From the NCBI GenBank assembly GCA_900318555.1, contig ONKX01000012.1, positions 1-48,328 on the forward strand: DNA of 48,328 nucleotides. Reading direction: 5' to 3'. The notes under the pieces are model-generated. The model was given only the letters and a program-made list of their open reading frames with translations, did no database searches and was not told where the DNA came from. Position 1 is the first letter of the stretch. Each line of letters opens with the position of its first letter. The position numbers and the translations under genes were made by a program. This DNA is from an uncultured Prevotellaceae bacterium. Lineage in GTDB: Bacteria > Bacteroidota > Bacteroidia > Bacteroidales > Bacteroidaceae. Shown one piece after another: positions 13,630-22,365 of this stretch.

Positions 13630-16440
13630 TTACTTTCTGATGATTTCATTGCACTGACACGGAACGGAAACCCACACAATGGTCCCTTGTCCGGGTTCGG
13701 ATTTGACACGGATTTTACCATCCATCTTCTGAATGATTTCATGACTGATGGCGAGGCCGAGACCGGAACCGACGTTATCGGTGGTATAGAAGCGGTCGAA
13801 AAGATTCTCCATCTTCTCATTGGGGATGCCACTGCCGGTGTCCTGAACGGCCACCATCAAATCTTCACCATTATAATCATAGCGCGCGCGCACGTAACCC
13901 GAGGTGGTGTGCTGGGCGGCATTGATCAATATCTGGTCGATGGCAATGCCCAGGTTCTGCAAGTCGATGGTAAGCATCAGACGTTCGTAGGGGTTGTCGA
14001 CCGTGAAACTGACGTCGGGTTGCAGGTAGTTGGTGACTGCCGACTGGCAATGGCCCTCGAATACGGCGGCGAAATCGATGGGCACCTTGTTGAACTCAAT
14101 CATCTGGGCATCGAGTCGCGAGAGATAGAGGATGTCGTTGATGAGTTTCAGCAACTTCTCGGAATTCTCCTTGATTTCCTGAATGAAGAATCCTTCGTCG
14201 TCCTTCGAGTGTTCCCTGTCGAAGAGTTCGGCAAAACCCACGACAGAATTCAGCGGTGTACGGATTTCGTAACTCATGTTTGCAAGGAAGGCCTGTTTCA
14301 GCATCTCAACCTCACGGGCTTTCTCCGTCTCGCGAGCCAGTTGTTCCTCGGTGGCCTTGATTTCGCTGATGTCACGAATGAGTCCGAAATACTCGGTGAC
14401 ACCCTCGTCGTTGATGACTGGCACGAACGAGAAATACAAATGGAGGCGACGGCCCTCCTTGGTTTTCACCAGCGACTTGATGGTATCCTTCACGGGGGTA
14501 CGCATGCGGTTGTCCATACTGTTCATCAGTCGCTGGGCGGCCTTCTTCGACTCGTCGGCAGCCAATGCCAGTAAGCGTGCCTGCGTCAGGCGAAGCTGCA
14601 CATGGTCGATCTCGCTATAGACGGTCAGCGTATGGGTGTCAGGGGAATAGGTGGCAACACGCACGCCACCGTTCTGCATGACGTAATCGATATTACGGAC
14701 ATACTCCTGCAACTCGGCATTAGCCTGCTCCATCTGGGCGATATTCTTCTGCAGGCGGGAGTACGACTTGGCCAGTTCGGTGACGTCGCGACCAGTGCCG
14801 TAGATAGCCAACAGGCGTCCATTGTCGTCGCGAACGGGTACCAGTTGCAGTTCGTAGTATAACTCGTCGCGCTTGAGGAACTGGTTCAGAGGACGTTCGT
14901 CGTCGGACGAGCGGTAGATCTGTGTCAGGTAGGTGTACTCCAGATTGTCGGTAGTGACGGTGGGGTCGCCAAGCACATCCTGAACGGGAATCTTTGCATC
15001 GACGACAGCCTGTACGCCACCGGGAATGGCACGAGCGGCCTTCTCGTTCATATTGTCGATGATTCCGTGCTCGTCGTAAGAAATGGTATCGACCATTGCA
15101 GAATTGAAGATGGACTGATAACGCAACATGGCATCCTTTTGCTTCTGACGGCGCTGACGCTCTTCGGTGACATTGGTGGTAGCACCGATGATGACGGTAG
15201 GACGTCCGGAACGGGTCCGACGCAGGATGGAGAAATCGACAGAGAAGATGAACTCCTCACCATTGTGTCCTTTCATGCAACGTACTTCCAGCGTGTCCTT
15301 TTCTTTCTCCTGCAGGGCCAATTGGCGGAGGACGTCACAGAGTTTCTCGTAGTCCTCAGGATTCATGTAGTACTGGAAGAAATTGGGCGACAGGGGGATG
15401 ACGACCCTGTTGCCGTCGTTGTCGAGACTGCTGATGGTACGCTTGGCAATGTCGAACAACCAGATGTGTACCTTACTGGTGGTGAGAATAAGTGCCAGAC
15501 TGTTGTTGGTGCGTCTGACATTCTGCGACATGCGGCGTTCGTAGATGCGGTAGCCGACGTAATATGCCAGGAATACGGCAATAATCACCGCCATCACAAT
15601 GATTACGCGCCATATCCACGAGGGGATACCCGTCTCGGTGCGTTCTGGGTAGAACCACTTGTTTTGGATAGGCTGCAGTCGTCCCGTGGAATTCAGATGG
15701 GTGAATACACTGTCTAATCGATGGAGCAGTTGGAGATTGTTGGACATGAACTTATACTCACCATGAGGAATATTGACGGGTGTCAGTTCAAGGTCGTCGA
15801 AATGAAACTTATGCAGCAACCACTTGAGTGACAGGGTGTTCCACACAATCTGAGTTCCTTCCACACCATGGGCATGTTGGACGGCTTCCTGCATATCGTC
15901 GTAGGGAATGGCATTGGCACCCCAACCGTTCTGAATCATCAAGTGATGACTGAAACTGCCGTCGTGAACGATGACACGATGGTGCGCTAAGTCGTCGATG
16001 GTCTTGATGAGCACGGGCTCGTCCTTCTGGTGAACAACGCTATGGGTGAAGATCTGAATGACGCTATTGCCGTAGGTGGCATACTCGTTATGGAAATGGG
16101 CATCCATACCGCACATCAGGTCGGCACGTCCGCTCTTCAGGTCCTCAAGGGCTTCCTTGGTGGGTTTCAACTTGATGCGATAGGGTATGTCGAGCTCGTT
16201 GCAAAGCAGTCTCAGCAGGTCGATATTGAATCCGACGGGTTCACCGGCTTCGTTCAGGAAGGCATAAGGCCACAAGTCCCAGGCGTCTTCGTAAACCAAC
16301 GGATGATCCTCGGTAAACACCCTGACGCTGTCGTTTGCCGATGTCTGCTTTTGCGCTACGACAGGCATAGCACACAAAGCGAGCAGCATCGCGCAGAAGA
16401 GCTGTCGGAAACCGGCTATGCTCATGTTTCTATATATCAT
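13630..16440 (-). CDS. Sensor kinase-like protein with solute-binding domain; Tyr replaces phosphoacceptor His
   Basis: 936 residues, third gene of the operon. Signal peptide (to about residue 29), SBP_bac_3-type periplasmic domain about 45-265 (AWDLWPYAFLNEAGEPVGF), membrane span about 275-297, PAS-like domains, HisKA-type helix and HATPase_c. At residue 724 the H-box reads NMSYEIRTPLN: the His that should be phosphorylated is Tyr (codon TAC). The rest of the catalytic domain looks intact: N-box DQILINAAQHTT with N840, G1 DTGSGIP and G2 GSGLGLAI. It could thus bind ATP and phosphorylate a His-bearing partner in a heterodimer, but not autophosphorylate normally. The start overlaps the preceding stop as ATGA. 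Confidence 0.9.
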   Translation of the reverse strand: MIYRNMSIAGFRQLFCAMLLALCAMPVVAQKQTSANDSVRVFTEDHPLVYEDAWDLWPYAFLNEAGEPVGFNIDLLRLLCNELDIPYRIKLKPTKEALEDLKSGRADLMCGMDAHFHNEYATYGNSVIQIFTHSVVHQKDEPVLIKTIDDLAHHRVIVHDGSFSHHLMIQNGWGANAIPYDDMQEAVQHAHGVEGTQIVWNTLSLKWLLHKFHFDDLELTPVNIPHGEYKFMSNNLQLLHRLDSVFTHLNSTGRLQPIQNKWFYPERTETGIPSWIWRVIIVMAVIIAVFLAYYVGYRIYERRMSQNVRRTNNSLALILTTSKVHIWLFDIAKRTISSLDNDGNRVVIPLSPNFFQYYMNPEDYEKLCDVLRQLALQEKEKDTLEVRCMKGHNGEEFIFSVDFSILRRTRSGRPTVIIGATTNVTEERQRRQKQKDAMLRYQSIFNSAMVDTISYDEHGIIDNMNEKAARAIPGGVQAVVDAKIPVQDVLGDPTVTTDNLEYTYLTQIYRSSDDERPLNQFLKRDELYYELQLVPVRDDNGRLLAIYGTGRDVTELAKSYSRLQKNIAQMEQANAELQEYVRNIDYVMQNGGVRVATYSPDTHTLTVYSEIDHVQLRLTQARLLALAADESKKAAQRLMNSMDNRMRTPVKDTIKSLVKTKEGRRLHLYFSFVPVINDEGVTEYFGLIRDISEIKATEEQLARETEKAREVEMLKQAFLANMSYEIRTPLNSVVGFAELFDREHSKDDEGFFIQEIKENSEKLLKLINDILYLSRLDAQMIEFNKVPIDFAAVFEGHCQSAVTNYLQPDVSFTVDNPYERLMLTIDLQNLGIAIDQILINAAQHTTSGYVRARYDYNGEDLMVAVQDTGSGIPNEKMENLFDRFYTTDNVGSGLGLAISHEIIQKMDGKIRVKSEPGQGTIVWVSVPCQCNEIIRK

Positions 16441-18506
16441 GATGGTATTTGTTTTTCTTTCACTTCAAATATTTCTGCAGGAATCCAGAACCAGAACGTC
16501 GAGCCCTGCCCTTCCTCGCTGTCAACGCCTATCTGACCACCACACTTCTCGATGATGCTCTTACAGATGGAGAGTCCGAGACCGGTGCCCTGAATATAGT
16601 CGTTGAGTTTGACGAAACGCTCGAACACTGCCGCCTGCTTGTCCTTGGGAATACCTGATCCTGTGTCCTCGCAATAAGCATAGAACCCCTGCTGGCCCTT
16701 GCGTTCCTCAATGCGGAAGCCCAATCGGATGTGACCCTGATGGGTGTACTTCACGGCATTGGTGACGAAATTGGTGAGCACCTGACCGATGCGGTCGCTG
16801 TCCAGTTGTGTCAGCAATTTCTCGTAGGGGTTGTCGGTGATGAACTCGACGGTAGGCTCCTGTACACGCTGAGCCAGCGTCTTTGCCAGCTCATTGAAGT
16901 CGTGGACAGCATCGACGTCGCGCGGCTCTATCTTCATGGCATTGGCATCCATCGTACTAAGCACCAGGATGTCGTTGATGAGTCGGAGCAGCATGTCGCA
17001 GTTGTTATGAATGACACGAATCATCTCGCGCTTGTCGTCAGGCGACTCGATGGCCTGCAACAGGTCCGTGAAACCAACGATGGCATTGAGCGGGGTACGA
17101 ATCTCGTGCGTCATATTTGCCAGGAACACCGACTTCAGACGTCCGGAGTCGTTGGCACGTTCCGTCTCGCGCTTCAACTGCTCCTGCTTCTCCATCATAC
17201 CCGATATGTTTCGTATCAGTCCGAAGGCTTCCTTCACCTCTCCGTTTTCATCATAGACAGGGATGTTGTTGATTTGGTTCCATTGTATTTCATGACCCTC
17301 ATGGAATACAGGACGCATCTCAGCCATATAACCCATGGGTTGCGAGAAATAAGTATAAGGATCCTGGAATCCCATACGCACTGATTCCGGTTCGTTGACG
17401 AAATGCGGCTCAACCTCGTCGAACGACATTTCGAGTTCCACGGTGCCCAAGCCCTTGTAGAAACGTACCACCCGTTCGTCGAAGAACAGTCGGAAGGCAC
17501 GCATGTCGCAAGCCTCCATCATATAGCGAAGCTCCTCCTCGTAACGCATGATTTCGTTGTTCACTTTCTGGATTTCCAAGTCGTTTTGCTTCGCCTGCAG
17601 ATACATTTCTCGCTCTCCAGTCACATTACGTACTGCAAGGGCGATGTTCAGGAGCTTTCCCTCGTCGCTATACAGCGGATAGACGTGTAATTCCAGATAG
17701 TCATGCAAACCACGTTCAGGGACGATACTCTGAACACAAGCCCACACTTCCTCGACATTGTTCTTGTCCAGAATCTCGTTGAACGGCATAGCGTCGAAGA
17801 GATTCGTATTCGAGAAATGCTCGTCGTAAGTGTCGCTGTCGAAATGACATATTTCACGCATAATCTTATTGGCATCCAACAGCCATCCGTCAGGACTATA
17901 GAAGGATAGGCCTACGATGGAGTGTTCAAAGATGGTCCTGTACTTCTTTGTCAGTTCTCCCTCCCTTATTTCCTGTTCATGGAGTTCTGTTTCGTCGCGT
18001 AACGTACTGATGATACTCTGAGGAATCGACGTTCCTGCCTGAAACTCAACGATACTGAAATCGTGCATATATCCCCACTGCGGGGCACCGTCACCAAGGT
18101 TGAAGTTCCAACGATAGAAGAACTCATCCTGCTTATTCTTACCAGACATCATCCGATGGAAATGGGCAAGCGTAGCATCCCTGTCTTCAGGATGCAGGCG
18201 TTCTTTCCACTCTTCGGTGGTAAGCCCATTCTCTGGGAACAGGTGTCCGTAAAGACGATGGATATATTTCTCGCGAATGACGAAGCGTACCACGTTATTA
18301 TCACTAATCTTCACGGCCTCCTCCATCATGTTTCCCGTAAAGTGGGTGTCAGCCAAATATTTCTTCACGCGCCGCACTACGATACGGTTTTGGACAAGCA
18401 TGAGCAGGAATAACAGGGTGATGATTAGCAGCACCATGGTAGGCAGGAACTGGAACGGCCAAACAAACGATATTATAAAGATGAACATAGTCATAAGGAA
18501 TTTCAT
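16437..18506 (-). CDS. Membrane histidine kinase without periplasmic sensor (His form)
   Basis: 689 residues, second gene of the operon. Two membrane segments in the first 45 residues (FLMTMFIFIISFVWPFQFL and TMVLLIITLLFLLMLV) leave only a short loop outside. Several PAS-like regions follow (about 60-430, e.g. LSFYSPDGWLLDANKIMREI). HisKA has H467 in NMTHEIRTPLN. HATPase_c has N-box TNFVTNAVKYT, G1 DTGSGIP and G2 GTGLGLSI. The last ~230 residues closely resemble those of the fourth kinase, as expected for paralogs. It starts 6 nt after the stop of the Tyr-form kinase and ends in an ATGA overlap with the next gene. The signal is probably cytoplasmic or comes through its partner. Confidence 0.9.
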   Translation of the reverse strand: MKFLMTMFIFIISFVWPFQFLPTMVLLIITLLFLLMLVQNRIVVRRVKKYLADTHFTGNMMEEAVKISDNNVVRFVIREKYIHRLYGHLFPENGLTTEEWKERLHPEDRDATLAHFHRMMSGKNKQDEFFYRWNFNLGDGAPQWGYMHDFSIVEFQAGTSIPQSIISTLRDETELHEQEIREGELTKKYRTIFEHSIVGLSFYSPDGWLLDANKIMREICHFDSDTYDEHFSNTNLFDAMPFNEILDKNNVEEVWACVQSIVPERGLHDYLELHVYPLYSDEGKLLNIALAVRNVTGEREMYLQAKQNDLEIQKVNNEIMRYEEELRYMMEACDMRAFRLFFDERVVRFYKGLGTVELEMSFDEVEPHFVNEPESVRMGFQDPYTYFSQPMGYMAEMRPVFHEGHEIQWNQINNIPVYDENGEVKEAFGLIRNISGMMEKQEQLKRETERANDSGRLKSVFLANMTHEIRTPLNAIVGFTDLLQAIESPDDKREMIRVIHNNCDMLLRLINDILVLSTMDANAMKIEPRDVDAVHDFNELAKTLAQRVQEPTVEFITDNPYEKLLTQLDSDRIGQVLTNFVTNAVKYTHQGHIRLGFRIEERKGQQGFYAYCEDTGSGIPKDKQAAVFERFVKLNDYIQGTGLGLSICKSIIEKCGGQIGVDSEEGQGSTFWFWIPAEIFEVKEKQIPS

Positions 18507-18512
18507 GCAGGG

Positions 18513-20660
18513 TTATACAATTTCACGACGTTTCTCTATCACTGAGGCTTCACAAGGAATGAACACCCAGACGGTGGTTCCTTTACCGTATTCAGACTGC
18601 ATCTCAATGGTGCCGCCCATCTGCTGAACCAGTGCCTGGACAATAGGCAGGTCAAGACCTGTTCCACATACACCATCTTGCTCGTCGCGAACAAAACGTT
18701 CGAAGACGCGAGGCAGCGTCTTTTCGTCAATACCGCGTCCTGTATCCTCAATGCTGATAGCCAGCTCACCATGACGGTATTCATACTTCGTACGGATGGT
18801 CCCCTTCTCGGTATAGCTCACTGAGACGGAACACAAGCGTTCGAGAATCTTGCCGACGTGCTCCAGGTCGATGGAGACAAGCAGTCGTTCGTAAGGATTC
18901 TCGACGACGACCTTCACCTCGGGATTCACGTTGACCAATCCCATCTGGCACCAGCTCTCAAAGAGCATTGCAAAGTCAGCTTCTTCCTTCTTGAACTCTA
19001 TCATGTTGGCATCCAGTCGCGATAGGAAGAGGATGTCGTTCACCAGCTGTAACAGCGAATTCGAGTTCTGACGTATCTCGTTGACAAACAACGGTTCGTC
19101 GGCCTCGTCGTGCTCGCTCTCGAAGAGTTCTGCAAAACCAATCACCGTGTTCAGCGGCGTACGGATCTCGTAACTCATGTTCGTCAGGAAGGCCTGCTTC
19201 AGCAGTTCGGTCTCCTGGGCCTTCTGCGACTCAATGGCCAACTGACGCTCGGTCTCCACCATTTGCGTCATGTTACGACACATGCCGAAATAGCGTTCCA
19301 CCTGCCCTTCTGCGTTCAACAGCGGAATCATGTTAAACTGCAACCACACCGGACGACGCTGCTCGTCGTGTATCTCCGTTTCTATCAGGAGATTTACGGG
19401 GCGGGCCGTACCGTGGTCCATGCGATTCAACGCACTGGAGATGGCACGACGGAAACGAGGAGTACCCAGACGGATGCAACGCAACTGCGAGAGATACAAC
19501 TGCGTCTCGTTCAGGTTGTCCGACAGTTCCAGCGTATACTTCGACGGGACATAGTTCACCAAGCGTACTTCCGATACGCGCAGGGCATAGTTCACATTCG
19601 AGATGTACGTCTTGATGCTCTTTGTTATCTCGCTGAGCTGCTTGAATCCCTCCTGCTGATGATGGAACGACTCTACCATCTCCGTCACATTACGACCTGC
19701 CATATAGACGCCTTCCAACTCACCTTTTTCATTACGGATGGGATTGATGGTCGACTCATAATACATCTTGCCGTGCAACCCAAGTTCCTCCGTTTTGTAA
19801 ACGGGATCTATGAACTGGTCGAAATCGACTATCGACGACGTCCTGGTATTGTCCATTTGATGGATGTCGACACCACTGTAGAAAGGATTGTTCTCCAGCA
19901 GGAAACCTTCGCGGATGGCGGTCTCGCGGTCTTTGACACCAAACTGCTGACAGGCCTTCTCGTTGATGTCCGTCAAAACACCGTACTTGTCGTAATACGC
20001 CATATCCACCAGCGACGATTCAAATACCGTCTGGTAACGCAGCATCAGCTTGTTCACCTTCTCGCGGCGCGTCTCTATGTCGCTCACGTCATGAAGGATG
20101 AAGAGCAGGTCCTCAACTTCCTTGTGGTTCCTACGACGGGCTACGGATACGAAGAAATTATAGATGCGCTGCGACCCGTCCTCCTTTTGAAGCCCTCTTA
20201 CCCTGACCTTGCCGGAAGGCAGACGTCCCTCGCCGATGGCAAAAACCATTTTACGGACTTCTTCAATGTCTTCACGTTCGAAAAGACTGGCAAATTCTAT
20301 CGGGTCATATTCCTTTGAGAATTCACCGCCTTCTTCAATAAAGATACAATGGCGGCGACGCATGTTATAGAAACACAATCGCAAACCGCCTGTCTGCAAC
20401 ACCAGCGACAGACGTCCGTACTGGCTCAGGCCTTTCATCTTCGCATCCTGTTCACGGTAGTGATACACAAAGTTATAGAACAGCAGCACAAAGAATCCTA
20501 TGAGGAATGCAGCCGAGAAATAGGCTGTCATGTGCACAAAGTCAAAAAGGCGTTCTATATTCTTCAAATCAGCCTGGGCCATAAGTGGCAATGAAACTGT
20601 TAGCATCAGCGTGGAAAGTGATGCTCGACAGACGATATTTTTACTGCGTTTTAGGTTCAT
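18513..20660 (-). CDS. Sensor kinase-like pseudokinase; Tyr replaces phosphoacceptor His and N-box is lost
   Basis: 715 residues, first gene of the operon. An N-terminal hydrophobic leader ending LPLMAQ is followed by a second span (about 42-65, FSAAFLIGFFVLLFYNFVY) and PAS-like domains. The H-box reads NMSYEIRTPLN with Tyr at 497. The N-box is degraded: where the sister protein has TNAVKYT this one has SVSVSYT, so the Mg-binding Asn is Val (612). G1 DTGRGI remains, but G2 reads GTGLDLPI instead of GTGLGLSI. The protein is therefore unlikely to autophosphorylate or to use ATP normally and is best seen as a regulatory pseudokinase. The start at 20660 is preferred because the longer frame spans the promoter box at 20702-20709. 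Confidence 0.88.
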   Translation of the reverse strand: MNLKRSKNIVCRASLSTLMLTVSLPLMAQADLKNIERLFDFVHMTAYFSAAFLIGFFVLLFYNFVYHYREQDAKMKGLSQYGRLSLVLQTGGLRLCFYNMRRRHCIFIEEGGEFSKEYDPIEFASLFEREDIEEVRKMVFAIGEGRLPSGKVRVRGLQKEDGSQRIYNFFVSVARRRNHKEVEDLLFILHDVSDIETRREKVNKLMLRYQTVFESSLVDMAYYDKYGVLTDINEKACQQFGVKDRETAIREGFLLENNPFYSGVDIHQMDNTRTSSIVDFDQFIDPVYKTEELGLHGKMYYESTINPIRNEKGELEGVYMAGRNVTEMVESFHHQQEGFKQLSEITKSIKTYISNVNYALRVSEVRLVNYVPSKYTLELSDNLNETQLYLSQLRCIRLGTPRFRRAISSALNRMDHGTARPVNLLIETEIHDEQRRPVWLQFNMIPLLNAEGQVERYFGMCRNMTQMVETERQLAIESQKAQETELLKQAFLTNMSYEIRTPLNTVIGFAELFESEHDEADEPLFVNEIRQNSNSLLQLVNDILFLSRLDANMIEFKKEEADFAMLFESWCQMGLVNVNPEVKVVVENPYERLLVSIDLEHVGKILERLCSVSVSYTEKGTIRTKYEYRHGELAISIEDTGRGIDEKTLPRVFERFVRDEQDGVCGTGLDLPIVQALVQQMGGTIEMQSEYGKGTTVWVFIPCEASVIEKRREIV

Positions 20661-20701
20661 CTTTTCGTTAAGGGAACAGTAATAAACATGAATATTGCCC
20701 A

Positions 20702-20709
20702 CAAAGATA
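20702..20709 (-). promoter_or_regulatory. -7 box of the four-kinase operon (TATCTTTG)
   Basis: CAAAGATA on the plus strand, 41 nt before the ATG at 20660. It is the only box seen for the four genes, whose junctions are +6, ATGA overlap and +4 nt. Confidence 0.75.
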
Positions 20710-20772
20710 GGCAAAAATAAGACAATAACCAAATTTTTAGCCAAAATATTTTGTATTTTGCTCACTTATTCG

Positions 20773-20780
20773 TAACTTTG
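20773..20780 (+). promoter_or_regulatory. -7 box of frr (TAACTTTG)
   Basis: TAACTTTG preceded by CTCACTTATTCG, an extended element almost identical to the TA operon promoter (1299-1318). The ATG of frr is 28 nt downstream. Confidence 0.75.
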
Positions 20781-20808
20781 AGCCCAAGAAACTCAAAACA
20801 ATACATTT

Positions 20809-21369
20809 ATGATAGACGTAAAAGCAACATTAGCCGCTGCTGAAGAGCGCATGGAAATGGCAGCAATGTTCCTCGAGGAAGAACTGAACCGCGTCCGCGC
20901 CGGACGTGCCAACGTGGCCATCCTCAGCGGTGTCAGAGTAGAGTCCTATGGACAGAAAGTTCCACTCAATCAAGTAGCCAACGTGTCCACACCCGATGCC
21001 CGCACCATCGCCATCAAGCCTTGGGACAAGAAACAGATTCGCGACATCGAGAAAGCCATCATGGACAGCGACGTGGGTATCACCCCCGAAAACAATGGCG
21101 AAATCATCCGTCTGGGCATCCCTCAGCCCACCGAAGAGCGTCGTCGCGACTTGGTGAAGCAGTGCAACAAGATTGCCGAGAAGGCCAAGGTCGAGGTACG
21201 CAACGTTCGTGGCGACATCAAGGAAAAGCTGAAGAAAGCCATCAAGGATGGTCTTTCCGAGGATAACGAGAAGGATGCCGAGCTCGATCTTCAGAAGCTG
21301 CACGACAAGTACATCAAGAAACTTGACGAGCTGATGGAGGCTAAGAACAAGGAAATCATGACCGTCTAA
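20809..21369 (+). CDS. frr: Ribosome recycling factor
   Basis: 186 residues, full length. With EF-G it splits post-termination ribosomes. Family landmarks: [20 protein letters not shown], the [19 protein letters not shown] segment, [13 protein letters not shown] and the helical C-terminal [18 protein letters not shown]. It is cotranscribed with rsgA (TTG start 2 nt after its stop), tying two ribosome-maturation and recycling functions together. Confidence 0.98.
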   Translation: MIDVKATLAAAEERMEMAAMFLEEELNRVRAGRANVAILSGVRVESYGQKVPLNQVANVSTPDARTIAIKPWDKKQIRDIEKAIMDSDVGITPENNGEIIRLGIPQPTEERRRDLVKQCNKIAEKAKVEVRNVRGDIKEKLKKAIKDGLSEDNEKDAELDLQKLHDKYIKKLDELMEAKNKEIMTV

Positions 21370-21371
21370 CA

Positions 21372-22325
21372 TTGAAGGGACTCGTCATTAAAAATACAGG
21401 AAGCTGGTACACCGTCCTTACGGACGATGGCCAGCTACTTGATTGTAAGGTGAAGGGCAATTTCCGCATCAAGGGAATACGCTCTACCAATCCTGTGGCA
21501 GTAGGCGACCGCGTCAGTGTGGGCGACGGTTGCTGGATAACGGAAATCGAGGACCGTCGCAACTACATTATCCGCAAGAGCATCAACCTCTCCAAGCAGA
21601 GTCATATCCTTGCTGCCAATGTCGATCAGGCATTGCTCGTCATCACCGTCAGCCGCCCTGAGACCTCCACCACCTTCATCGACCGTTTCCTAGCGTCGGC
21701 AGAGGCCTATCGCGTGCCCGTGATACTTATATTTAATAAAACCGACCTGCTCTCCGACGACGAGCTACACTATCAGCAGATGATGATACAGCTCTACGAA
21801 ACCATTGGCTACGAGTGTCACGCCATCTCTGCACAGACGGGCGAAGGCGTCGAAGCCCTGCGGCCCCTGCTCGAAGGCAAGATCACCCTCCTCAGCGGCA
21901 ATTCGGGTGTGGGCAAATCGACGCTCATCAATCGCCTCGTTCCCCACGCCAACCAGCGCGTAGCAGACATCAGCGAAGCCCACCAGACAGGAACCCACAC
22001 CACTACTTTCTCTGAAATGATTCCGGTCGCCTCTCTCACCTCTGACCTCTCACCTCTTACTTCTAATAATACCTGGCTCATCGACACCCCAGGCATCAAA
22101 GGTTTCGGCACCTTCGACATGGAACGTGAGGAACTCACCAGCTATTTCCGCGAAATCTTCGAGTTCTCCAAGCAGTGCCGCTTCTCCGACTGCACCCACA
22201 CCCACGAACCGGGCTGCGCCGTTCTCAAAGCCGTCGAAGACCACTACATCGCCCAAAGCCGTTACCAGAGTTATCTCTCGATGCTCGACGACAAGGACGA
22301 AAACAAATACCGCGAGGCCTACTAA
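21372..22325 (+). CDS. rsgA: Small-subunit ribosome biogenesis GTPase RsgA
   Basis: 317 residues. This circularly permuted GTPase tests the 30S decoding centre during late maturation. OB-fold domain about 1-70; G4 IFNKTDLL, G5 SAQTGEG, G1 [10 protein letters not shown]2-type HTTTF and G3 DTPGIKGFG in the permuted order; and a C-terminal zinc motif [14 protein letters not shown]. The start is TTG at 21372, giving [15 protein letters not shown], the conserved family N-terminus; no ATG fits. A 7-mer array at 22033-22067 inserts [14 protein letters not shown] between the G2 threonines and G3, in a surface loop that is normally short. Stop is 40 nt before the barrel protein gene. Confidence 0.96.
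   Translation: MKGLVIKNTGSWYTVLTDDGQLLDCKVKGNFRIKGIRSTNPVAVGDRVSVGDGCWITEIEDRRNYIIRKSINLSKQSHILAANVDQALLVITVSRPETSTTFIDRFLASAEAYRVPVILIFNKTDLLSDDELHYQQMMIQLYETIGYECHAISAQTGEGVEALRPLLEGKITLLSGNSGVGKSTLINRLVPHANQRVADISEAHQTGTHTTTFSEMIPVASLTSDLSPLTSNNTWLIDTPGIKGFGTFDMEREELTSYFREIFEFSKQCRFSDCTHTHEPGCAVLKAVEDHYIAQSRYQSYLSMLDDKDENKYREAY
22033..22067. repeat. 7-bp tandem repeat array inside rsgA
   Basis: CTCTCAC, CTCTGAC, CTCTCAC, CTCTTAC, TTCTAAT. The reverse complement of the unit (GTGAGAG) matches the array in aguA. Translated in frame as [12 protein letters not shown]. Confidence 0.85.
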
Positions 22326-22365
22326 CCCTTCATCAGTCGCACCTTTACGCGCAAATTTTAATTGC

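Noticed and set aside
19110-20318. 402-codon open frame on the plus strand
   Set aside because: Antisense to the first kinase gene; no promoter and no recognisable domain.
10878-20660. Hybrid two-component (one-protein) systems of the Bacteroides type
   Set aside because: None of the four kinases has a receiver or AraC domain or Y_Y_Y/beta-propeller sensor; each ends after HATPase_c.
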